From Clostridia bacterium (GTDB lineage Bacteria > Bacillota_A > Clostridia > Christensenellales > CAG-138): a stretch of DNA of 14,228 nucleotides. This document shows, one piece after another, positions 6,611 to 13,674 of the stretch. The DNA lies in contig JAFZCW010000001.1 in assembly GCA_017556125.1 (NCBI GenBank), forward strand, positions 1-14,228, read 5' to 3'. The notes under the pieces were generated by a model, which saw only the letters and a list, made by a program, of their open reading frames with translations, was not told the DNA's origin and did no database searches. The position numbers and the translations under genes were made by a program. The stretch's first letter is position 1. Each line of letters begins with the position of its first letter.

Positions 6611-7312
6611 ATGGCATATATCGAGATCAGAGACGTAAGAAAACAGTACCGTATGGGCGAGGTCACGATCAACGCCCTGGACGGGATCGACTTCTCCGTA
6701 GAAAAAGGGGAACTGTGCGTGGTCGTCGGGCCTTCCGGCGCGGGCAAGACCACGCTTTTGAATATTCTCGGGGGAATGGATACGGCGACAAGCGGCGAGA
6801 TCATCGTGGACGGCGTGCATATCGAGCGGTTCTCCCAGAAGCAGCTCACGCTCTACCGGCGGGAGACGGTCGGCTTCGTATTCCAGTTCTACAATCTCGT
6901 ACAGAATCTGACCGCCAGGGAAAACGTGGAGCTTGCGACGCAGATCTGCCGCCATCCGTATGACACGGACCAGGTTCTGGAACTGGTCGGCCTTGCCGAC
7001 CGGAAAAAGAATTTCCCCGCGCAGCTTTCGGGCGGCGAACAGCAGCGCGTCTCCATCGCCCGCGCGCTCGCGAAGAATCCGAAACTGATGCTCTGCGACG
7101 AGCCGACCGGCGCGCTGGACTACCAGACCGGCAAACAGGTTCTGAAGCTTCTGCAGGACTGCTGCAGGAAGCAGGGAATGACGGTCATCATCATTACGCA
7201 CAACGCTGCGCTGAAGCCCATGGCGGACCGGATCGTCACCATCAAAAACGGCAGGATCGACGACAACATGCGCAATCCGGAGCCGGTATCGATAGAAAAG
7301 ATTGAATGGTAA
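6611..7312 (+). CDS. MacB-type ABC transporter ATPase, module A
   Basis: A 233-residue cytoplasmic ATP-binding subunit of the MacB/LolD/FtsE group, which works with FtsX-fold permeases. Walker A is GPSGAGKTT (residues 40-48), the signature is LSGGEQQR (139-146), Walker B is [11 protein letters not shown] with Asp163-Glu164, and the H-loop histidine is His197. The Q-loop region [21 protein letters not shown] is the typical LolD/MacB form. All catalytic motifs are intact. The ATG at 6611 follows AGGGAG with 9-nt spacing. Its stop is 4 nt before the likely start of the permease, so the two form one transport unit. It heads the locus behind an extended -10 promoter. The substrate cannot be assigned from the ATPase. 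Confidence 0.95.
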   Translation: MAYIEIRDVRKQYRMGEVTINALDGIDFSVEKGELCVVVGPSGAGKTTLLNILGGMDTATSGEIIVDGVHIERFSQKQLTLYRRETVGFVFQFYNLVQNLTARENVELATQICRHPYDTDQVLELVGLADRKKNFPAQLSGGEQQRVSIARALAKNPKLMLCDEPTGALDYQTGKQVLKLLQDCCRKQGMTVIIITHNAALKPMADRIVTIKNGRIDDNMRNPEPVSIEKIEW

Positions 7313-7316
7313 CCGG

Positions 7317-9854
7317 ATGAGATCGAAGTATCTGTGGATCAATCTGTTCAGAGAAATCGCGCGTACGATGACGCGGTTTCTTTCCATATTCTTCATTTCA
7401 CTGATCGGCGTGGCGTTTTTCGCCGGAGTCCGTGCCGCGAGCCCGGACATGAAGGTTACCGCCGACCGGTATCTGGACAAGGCGCATCTTGCCGATATCA
7501 CGGTCATGTCCTCCGCGGGCATCACGCAGGACGATCTCGACGCGCTCCGGGCGATCAAGGGCGTGGAAACGGTGGTCCCGCTCCTTTCCTCGGACGTCAT
7601 GATGCACAGGGAATCGGACGGAGAAACCACGGACTACAACATCCATCTGATCTCCATGCCTCTTTCGGAGCAGGATGAACACGCCGCAAAGTGGTCGCTG
7701 AGACCGGATTACGGGATCAGCGGGGAAGACTTTACGCTGAACATACCGGACCTCACGGAAGGAAGGTTCCCGGAGGACGATCATGAAATCGCCGTCGATA
7801 CGAGACTCAGGCGCCTTGCGGGCCTTCGGACGGGGGACAGGGTCGTTCTCTCCGCGAACGGAGTCCGCGAAGAACTGTACATCTGCGGTTTTCTGGATTC
7901 CCCGAAATACATCTCCGAGTTCGGCCGCGGCAACAGCACGATCGGAAACGGGGACAGCAACGGATTTGCGTACGTGTCGGGCAACACGATCGGCAGGCTG
8001 GGGTCCAAGCTGCCGCTTCTGTCGCTGTTTTCCGTCCGGTATTCCGAAGCGGATATCAAGGTCAAGGGCGCGGAAGAACTGAACTGTTTTTCCGATGAAT
8101 ACAAGGAACTCGTGGACGCCGTGAGCGACCGGATCGAGGCGTACGGGGAAACGACGGACGCGACCTGGTATGTGCAGGACAGGGAAAGCAATCCCGGCTA
8201 CCGCGATTACTCCGAAAACACGGAACGGATCGAGGCGATCGGCATCTACTTCCCGCTGATCTTCCTGCTTGTGGCGATGCTTGTCGCGCTGACGACCATG
8301 ACGAGAATGGTCGAGGACCAGCGGATCGAGATCGGAACGCTGAAGGCCCTGGGCTATTCGCAGAATTCCATCGTCATGCAGGAACTGATGTACGCGGTCC
8401 TCGCAAGCCTGACAGGCAGCCTGATCGGCGCAAGGCTGGGGTTCTGGATATTCCCGACCGTCATCGTCAATTCCTACGGGATCATGTACCGTCTTCCCGA
8501 CTTTCATGTGCAGTACTGGCCGGATCTCGCGGCGATCTCCGTCTGCGCGGTCGTGGGGAGCGTCACGCTTGCCGCCGCGGCCGTCACGTTTTCCGCTCTG
8601 CATGAAGTGCCCGCCTCCCTGATGCGGCCCAAGGCGCCGAAACCCGGCAAGCGGGTTCTGCTGGAGCATGTCGGTTTCATCTGGAACAGGCTGGGCTTCA
8701 CGACCAAGGTCACGATCCGGAACATGTTCCTGTATAAAAAGCGCTTCTGGATGTGCGTGATCGGGATCGCCGGAAGCTGCGGCCTTCTGGTAACGGGGTT
8801 CGGGCTTTCAGACTCCATCTTCGGGATGATCCCCGCGCAGTTCGAACGGCTCTGGCGTCTTGATTTTGAAGCGTATCTCTATGACGCGATGCCGGAAGAC
8901 GAGATCGACGGGCTCGTGAAGCACCTGGATCCGCAGGGCGAACTGTACAACGTGGCCTACTGCTACGACAAGAGCGTTTCCGGCGGAGCCGGGGATGAAA
9001 CGACATCGGACCTTCACCTGTTCGTGACGGGGAATCCCGAGGAGCTCTCCAAACTGATATGCTTCAATGACGACGACGGGAATCCGATCCCGTTCGGAAA
9101 CGGGGGAGCCATCGTTACCAAGAAGATCGCGGAGAATCACGGGCTCCGGGTCGGAGACAGAATCTCGTTCAAACTGGGAGACGATTCCTATGACGCGGAT
9201 ATCATCGGGATCGCGGAGAACTATGTCTATCACTATATTTACATGACCTCCGATTACTATGAACGCATCACGGGGGAAGAAACGCTTTTCAACTGCATGT
9301 ATGCGAACGTGTCCGGGTACAAGGAGGCGGACGCGGACGCAAAGAAAGCGATCGAGGACGAGTGGAACACCCGTTTTCTCGCGGACAGCAGGGTCTATCT
9401 GACCACATTCCTGTCGGGGATCCACCATGATATCTACGATACGCTGAGCGTTCTGAATTATGTCGTGGCGATCCTGATCATCGCGGCGGCGGCGCTGTCC
9501 TTCGTCGTGATGCTGAACCTGACGAACATCAACATCACGGAACGGAGAAGAGAGCTCGCGACATTGAAAGTCCTCGGGTTCACGGACAAGGAGATGTACG
9601 ATTACGTCTTCCGCGAGAACAATGCGCTCGCCGTGATCGGCACGGCGCTCGGCCTGGTGCTCGGGAAATATCTGCACCGGTTCGTCGTGACGACGGTCGA
9701 GGTGGACATGGTCATGTTTATCCGGAAGGCCGATCCCCACAGCTATGTGTATTCCGCCGTTCTTTCCCTGGCGTTTGCCATGATCGTCAATCTTTTCATG
9801 CGCGGAAAGGTGCGCAGGATCAACATGGTCGAATCGATGAAGAGCGCCGAGTAG
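7317..9854 (+). CDS. MacB/FtsX-type ABC permease, two 4-TM modules, module A
   Basis: An 845-residue membrane permease built as two FtsX/MacB-like modules. The first has a TM at about residues 14-34, a large extracellular domain (35-308) and three TMs between 310 and 425. The second has a TM at about 477-497, an extracellular domain (498-709) and three TMs between 713 and 832. The signature after each first core helix is present: EDQRIEIGTLKALGYS and ERRRELATLKVLGFT. These mechanotransmission permeases usually drive extracellular protein or lipid work rather than simple channel transport. I chose the ATG at 7317, which lies 4 nt after the ATPase stop; a TTG at 7302 would overlap the ATPase and has no family support. 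Many clostridial relatives are longer and carry an extracellular coiled-coil insert, which seems to be absent here. Confidence 0.93.
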   Translation: MRSKYLWINLFREIARTMTRFLSIFFISLIGVAFFAGVRAASPDMKVTADRYLDKAHLADITVMSSAGITQDDLDALRAIKGVETVVPLLSSDVMMHRESDGETTDYNIHLISMPLSEQDEHAAKWSLRPDYGISGEDFTLNIPDLTEGRFPEDDHEIAVDTRLRRLAGLRTGDRVVLSANGVREELYICGFLDSPKYISEFGRGNSTIGNGDSNGFAYVSGNTIGRLGSKLPLLSLFSVRYSEADIKVKGAEELNCFSDEYKELVDAVSDRIEAYGETTDATWYVQDRESNPGYRDYSENTERIEAIGIYFPLIFLLVAMLVALTTMTRMVEDQRIEIGTLKALGYSQNSIVMQELMYAVLASLTGSLIGARLGFWIFPTVIVNSYGIMYRLPDFHVQYWPDLAAISVCAVVGSVTLAAAAVTFSALHEVPASLMRPKAPKPGKRVLLEHVGFIWNRLGFTTKVTIRNMFLYKKRFWMCVIGIAGSCGLLVTGFGLSDSIFGMIPAQFERLWRLDFEAYLYDAMPEDEIDGLVKHLDPQGELYNVAYCYDKSVSGGAGDETTSDLHLFVTGNPEELSKLICFNDDDGNPIPFGNGGAIVTKKIAENHGLRVGDRISFKLGDDSYDADIIGIAENYVYHYIYMTSDYYERITGEETLFNCMYANVSGYKEADADAKKAIEDEWNTRFLADSRVYLTTFLSGIHHDIYDTLSVLNYVVAILIIAAAALSFVVMLNLTNINITERRRELATLKVLGFTDKEMYDYVFRENNALAVIGTALGLVLGKYLHRFVVTTVEVDMVMFIRKADPHSYVYSAVLSLAFAMIVNLFMRGKVRRINMVESMKSAE

Positions 9855-9882
9855 AGAAAGCTGTGAATTAGCAGTGCAGGCA

Positions 9883-9891
9883 TGATATAAT
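9883..9891 (+). promoter_or_regulatory. Internal extended -10 promoter before the small membrane peptide gene
   Basis: TGA directly precedes a perfect TATAAT (9886-9891), an ideal extended -10, 28 nt after the permease stop codon. No good -35 is seen at 16-18 bp. The leader would run from about 9898 to the ribosome site GGAAAGGAA (9935-9943). It would let the downstream genes be expressed separately from the ATPase and permease. Confidence 0.65.
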
Positions 9892-9948
9892 AAAAAATTG
9901 AGCAATAGATTTTTACCGGGTTCCGGGACCGGACGGAAAGGAAATGAA

Positions 9949-10032
9949 ATGAAAAAGACAGTCAGAATTCTTTGCATTATTTTTGCGGCGCTGTTTCTGA
10001 TATCCACGTTTGCCGTCTACATCTTCAGATGA
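9949..10032 (+). CDS. Small single-pass membrane peptide, 27 residues
   Basis: A short gene with good translation signals: GGAAAGGAA ends about 5 nt before the ATG at 9949. The peptide starts MKKTVR, continues as one hydrophobic helix of about 18 residues (ILCIIFAALFLISTFAVYIF) and ends in Arg. This is the charge pattern of a single-pass membrane peptide, or of an uncleaved signal anchor. Its TGA stop overlaps the next ATG in the four-base ATGA, the classic sign of translational coupling, so it is either a functional subunit or a translation-setting leader for the heptad protein. No family is recognised. An internal extended -10 promoter lies just upstream. Confidence rests on start, stop and context rather than homology. 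Confidence 0.7.
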   Translation: MKKTVRILCIIFAALFLISTFAVYIFR

Positions 10033-11642
10033 AACGCGTCTCTGAAACAATCATCTGCCTGCTGACGGGAGCCGCCCTGCTGCTCTCTCCGTTCCGGATC
10101 ACGGCCGCGGAGAGTGCGGACGGTGTTTCCGTTGAGCGGACGGAGACTGTCTACGTGACGGCGGACGCTTCCGGCAAGCCCCGCGAGGTGCTGTCCAGCG
10201 TCTATCTGGTCAATCCGGACGGCAGGGAGACCATCGAGGACGCCAGCAGCCTGACGGACGTCAAGTGTCTCACGCAGAACAAAACGCCTGTCAGGACGGA
10301 TTCCGGCTGGTCGTTTGCCGCAGGAGGGGAAGACGTCAGCTATCAGGGGACCGCGGATGCCGCGGGACTGCCTGTATCCATGACCGTTACCTATTCGCTT
10401 GACGGTGCCGAGATGTCCCCGGAGGAGATCGCGGGGAAGGCCGGACATGTCCGCGTAACGGTGCGGTATTCGAACAATCTCCGGAATACGGTTACGCTGA
10501 AGGGCAAACAGGTCGAACTCTGCACGCCACTGACCGTGATCACCATGATAGAGCTGGACGATTCCTTTAAGAACATCACGGTTCAGAACGCGAAACTGAT
10601 GACGGACGCCGGCGCTTCCACCGTGATGGGGACCACGTTCCCGGGCCTCGCGGAAAGCCTGGATACCGATGCGAAGGATTCCCTTTCCGAAACCTTTTCC
10701 TTTGAGGCGAACACAAAATCGTTTTCCATGGAGTCCATCACGGCCGTGGTCGTGACCGGACTGCTGAACGCGGACGATCTCGGCAGCATGGACGATCTGG
10801 AGGATTTCGTTACCGGCGTGGATGACCTGAACGAAGCGGGGGAGGATCTGACGGACGGAGCGAAAGCGCTGTACCGCGGGCTGAGAAAATACGCCGAGGG
10901 CATGGACGATTTCACCGACGGGATCGAGGATCTGGAAAACGGGGCGGATTCCCTTCATTCCGCCGTTTCGTCCATTGACATGAGCGGACTGAACAGAGCC
11001 GTATCCGCAGCGAAGGACGCAGCGGGGGACGCGGCGGATGACATTTCCTCCGCACTCGGGAAAATCCAGAGCAGCCTTGATCCCGAGGTGCTTGCGGAGA
11101 TCTCCGGAGCGCTCTCCGATCTCGGAGACGCGCTGAGAAACGCCAAGACGGCGGAAGGCATCCTGAAAGAGATCCCGTCCGTCGATCTTGACGACCTGAA
11201 AGACGGAACGAAGAAGCTTGCCAAAGGCGTTGAAACCCTTCACAAGGGCGCTTCCGCGCTGACATCCAGCGCGGGGAAGCTGGAAAGCGGCGCCAGATCG
11301 CTGTACAGGGGACTTCGGGATTTCTATAACGACGGCCTTCAGGAACTGGATGAACAGACGGACGGGCTCTCCGTCGCGGTGGACCGCAAGGACGCGATCC
11401 TGGATCTGGGAGAGGCATATACCGCCTATTCTTCCGAGCCTGTGGAGAAGGGTTCCGTGAAATTCATGTACACAACGGACAGCATCTACGTGCCGAAAGT
11501 GCAAGCGCCCGCGGAGGACGAGTCATCGCAGGAGGAAGCGGAGGCGGCGGAAACGTCGCCGGAATCCGGACCGACCGCTTCGGACGTGTTCGAACGGTTT
11601 GAAGAATTCTTCAAGGGGCTGTTCGGGATCCGCGGCGACTGA
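10029..11642 (+). CDS. Secreted protein with Leu-x-x-Gly heptad repeats
   Basis: A 537-residue exported protein of unknown function. Residues 1-27 form a signal peptide (hydrophobic core CLLTGAALLLSPF, likely cleavage after TAA). A beta-rich N-terminal region (ERTETVYVTADASGKPREV and the following 200 residues) precedes two blocks of strict heptads. In block 1 positions 267, 274, 281, 288, 295, 302 and 309 are Leu, Tyr or Phe, and Gly follows three residues later at 277, 284, 291, 298 and 305. In block 2 positions 390, 397, 404, 411, 418, 425 and 432 follow the same rule. This is the xxxLxxG pattern also seen in YhgE/Pip-type membrane proteins. The acidic C-terminus has no membrane helix, unlike YhgE. 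The ATG at 10029 overlaps the small peptide's stop. It is probably an extracellular helical scaffold or stalk partner of the ABC modules; that role is inference. Confidence 0.88.
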   Translation: MKRVSETIICLLTGAALLLSPFRITAAESADGVSVERTETVYVTADASGKPREVLSSVYLVNPDGRETIEDASSLTDVKCLTQNKTPVRTDSGWSFAAGGEDVSYQGTADAAGLPVSMTVTYSLDGAEMSPEEIAGKAGHVRVTVRYSNNLRNTVTLKGKQVELCTPLTVITMIELDDSFKNITVQNAKLMTDAGASTVMGTTFPGLAESLDTDAKDSLSETFSFEANTKSFSMESITAVVVTGLLNADDLGSMDDLEDFVTGVDDLNEAGEDLTDGAKALYRGLRKYAEGMDDFTDGIEDLENGADSLHSAVSSIDMSGLNRAVSAAKDAAGDAADDISSALGKIQSSLDPEVLAEISGALSDLGDALRNAKTAEGILKEIPSVDLDDLKDGTKKLAKGVETLHKGASALTSSAGKLESGARSLYRGLRDFYNDGLQELDEQTDGLSVAVDRKDAILDLGEAYTAYSSEPVEKGSVKFMYTTDSIYVPKVQAPAEDESSQEEAEAAETSPESGPTASDVFERFEEFFKGLFGIRGD

Positions 11643-11698
11643 CGGATTGTCCCGCATGACCGCATACAAAGACTATCATTCGTAATGGAGCAGATAAA

Positions 11699-12967
11699 TT
11701 GGATACTCAGAAAAAGAAAAAAAGGAAACTGAAACCGGCTGTTATCGTTCTGATCGTTCTGGCGCTGATCGGCGCAGGCGTCGCCGCCTTTTTCCTTCTG
11801 AACCGATCCGGAACGGATGATTACGCATACGTCCAGAGCGTGGCGGAGATCATCCAGGCAAACGGCGGCGTTGTGCTCAGCGACCGCTATTCCGGCGTCG
11901 TGGAAGCAAAGAACACCGTAAAGATCCGTCTGGAGGAAGACAGGACGGTGGATCAGTGCTTCGTCGAGGTCGGGGACGACGTGGAGACGGGCACGCCTCT
12001 GTTTTCCTATGATATTGACAAGCTGCAGATGACGTCCCAGCAGCTGCTGATCGACTATGAAACGCTGCTGAACAATATCACCAGCTATAACGACGAGATC
12101 AAGAGCCTGGAAAAACAGCTGAAAAAGGCCAAGGCATCCGCGAAGGCGGAGCTGAACGTCCAGCTGCAGACGGCGAAACTGAACGTCATGAAAGCGGAGT
12201 ATGACGCGAAGGAGAAGAAGAAAGCCCTCGATGAAGCCGAAGCGATCATCCATGACAATATCGTGCGGGCGACCTCCCCGGGGACCGTGCGGGCCATCAA
12301 TCCGCCGACCTCGGACAACTCGGGGGAAATGCCTTCTTCCAATGAAGACGCCTATATGGTGATCGTATCCAACGCCGATTTCTGGGTCAAGGGCACGATT
12401 TCCGAGCAGGGCGCCTATCAGCTCTCGGTCGGAACGCCCATGACGCTTCGCTCCAGGGTGGACGAGGGAAAGACCTGGTCCGGTTCGATCGTGAAGGTGA
12501 ATACGGAGCAGCCCGTCGAGAGAGAGGGCTATTATTCCGACAGCGTCGGGGAGAACACCAGCAAATATGCTTTCTATGTTTCCCTGGACAGCACCGACGA
12601 CCTTATGATGGGCCAGCACCTGTATATTGAATTCGGTTCCGGTTCCGGTTCCGGTTCCGGGATCCGGCTGCTCTCCTCCTATCTCGCTGAAGAAAACGGA
12701 GGATTCTTCGTGTATGCCGCCGACCGGAACGACAGGATCGAAAAGAGAAGCGTATCCGTCGGGAATTACGATGAAGAGACGGACACCTATGAGATCACTT
12801 CGGGACTGAGCGTATCGGACAGGATCGCCTATCCGAGCGAGGGGATCCATTCCGGCATGAAGGCGGCGGATCCGGGATACGCCGCGGAGGCTTCGGAAGC
12901 GCAGCCTGAAGAAGGCATGGAGTATCCGGAAGCGGAATACCTTGAAGAAGCGGAATTTGCGGGGTAA
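11699..12967 (+). CDS. HlyD/MacA-type membrane fusion (adaptor) protein, module B
   Basis: A 422-residue adaptor that would connect a MacB-type permease to extracellular partners. A lysine-rich N-terminus and one TM (residues 13-34) anchor it. A lipoyl-like half-motif (about 62-108, including CFVEVGDDVETGTPLF) is followed by a helical hairpin of about residues 112-186 rich in Lys, Glu and Leu. The second lipoyl half is VRATSPGTVRAIN, and beta-barrel domains follow to about residue 400 before an acidic tail. The start is TTG at 11699: TGGAG ends 8 nt upstream and no ATG fits. A run of four Gly-Ser pairs at residues 313-320 replaces a normal loop. It follows the heptad protein after 56 nt with no terminator and precedes ATPase B by 5 nt. 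Confidence 0.92.
   Translation: MDTQKKKKRKLKPAVIVLIVLALIGAGVAAFFLLNRSGTDDYAYVQSVAEIIQANGGVVLSDRYSGVVEAKNTVKIRLEEDRTVDQCFVEVGDDVETGTPLFSYDIDKLQMTSQQLLIDYETLLNNITSYNDEIKSLEKQLKKAKASAKAELNVQLQTAKLNVMKAEYDAKEKKKALDEAEAIIHDNIVRATSPGTVRAINPPTSDNSGEMPSSNEDAYMVIVSNADFWVKGTISEQGAYQLSVGTPMTLRSRVDEGKTWSGSIVKVNTEQPVEREGYYSDSVGENTSKYAFYVSLDSTDDLMMGQHLYIEFGSGSGSGSGIRLLSSYLAEENGGFFVYAADRNDRIEKRSVSVGNYDEETDTYEITSGLSVSDRIAYPSEGIHSGMKAADPGYAAEASEAQPEEGMEYPEAEYLEEAEFAG
12635..12658 (+). repeat. Hexanucleotide tandem repeat (GGTTCC)x4 inside the adaptor gene
   Basis: Four perfect copies of GGTTCC in frame, each encoding Gly-Ser (residues 313-320), followed by a partial copy. A perfect 6-bp repeat can gain or lose units by slippage without shifting the frame, changing linker length by two residues per unit. 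Confidence 0.9.
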
Positions 12968-12972
12968 GCAGT

Positions 12973-13674
12973 TTGATCGTTGAAATAAAAGACCTTTGCA
13001 AGGATTATATTCAGGGTGAGCAGATCGTTCCGGTCCTGCATCATATCAACATGCAGGTCAGGGAGGGCGAATATGTTGCCATCATGGGCCCTTCCGGGTC
13101 CGGCAAAACGACCCTGATGAATATTCTCGGATACCTCGATGTCCAGACTTCCGGCACCTATCTGCTGGAAGGGATGGATTATTCCCACGCGACCGATGAG
13201 GAAATGGCCCGCATCCGGAACGAATACATCGGATTCGTGTTCCAGACCTATTATCTGATGCAGCGCCAGAAGGCATGGGAAAACGTGTCGCTCCCGCTTT
13301 CGTTCCGGGGCATTTCCAGAAGGGAACGCCGCGAAATGGCGGAGGAAGCGCTGAGACGCGTCGGCCTGGAGGACAGGATGGATTTTTATCCGAGGCAGCT
13401 CTCGGGCGGCCAGTGCCAGCGGGTCGCGATCGCAAGGGCGATCTGCACCAATCCGAAGCTTCTTCTTGCCGATGAGCCGACCGGCGCGCTGGATTCCAAA
13501 TCAGGGCTCCAGATCATGGAAATCTTCGATTCCCTGAACCGGGACGGCGTGTCCATTGTCATGATCACGCACGAATACAGCGTGGCCAAGCGCGCGTCCC
13601 GCATCCAGTATATTTACGACGGGTGCATTTCAGACAGGGATCTCCGTCCCAGAACGGAGGAAGACATAAAATGA
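12973..13674 (+). CDS. MacB-type ABC transporter ATPase, module B
   Basis: A 233-residue ATP-binding subunit, distinct from module A but of the same MacB/LolD class. Walker A is GPSGSGKTT (residues 39-47), the signature is LSGGQCQR (143-150), Walker B ends in Asp167-Glu168 within LLADEPTGAL, and the H-loop histidine is His200. The signature carries Cys148 where Gln is usual (LSGGQQQR); catalytic residues are intact. The start is TTG at 12973: the family-like MIVEIKDLCKDY begins there, GGGG at 12961-12964 serves as a modest ribosome site, and no ATG fits. It lies 5 nt after the adaptor stop and its own stop overlaps the next ATG (ATGA). Its permease partner is not in the window and is expected to the right. 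Confidence 0.95.
   Translation: MIVEIKDLCKDYIQGEQIVPVLHHINMQVREGEYVAIMGPSGSGKTTLMNILGYLDVQTSGTYLLEGMDYSHATDEEMARIRNEYIGFVFQTYYLMQRQKAWENVSLPLSFRGISRRERREMAEEALRRVGLEDRMDFYPRQLSGGQCQRVAIARAICTNPKLLLADEPTGALDSKSGLQIMEIFDSLNRDGVSIVMITHEYSVAKRASRIQYIYDGCISDRDLRPRTEEDIK

Noticed and set aside
7302..7316. TTG start for the permease overlapping the ATPase
   Set aside because: The five extra residues have no family support, and the ATG at 7317 gives the usual short N-terminus before the first membrane helix.
11643..11698. A separate promoter for the adaptor gene
   Set aside because: TTGTCC and TATCAT are present but 21 bp apart, outside the workable range; read-through from upstream is simpler.
11486..12850. 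A 454-codon open frame on the minus strand, and similar long antisense frames at 5319-6617, 6512-7630, 7398-8669, 8808-10007 and 10017-11504
   Set aside because: Each mirrors a well-supported plus-strand gene, lacks recognisable motifs and has no ribosome site; they follow from codon bias.
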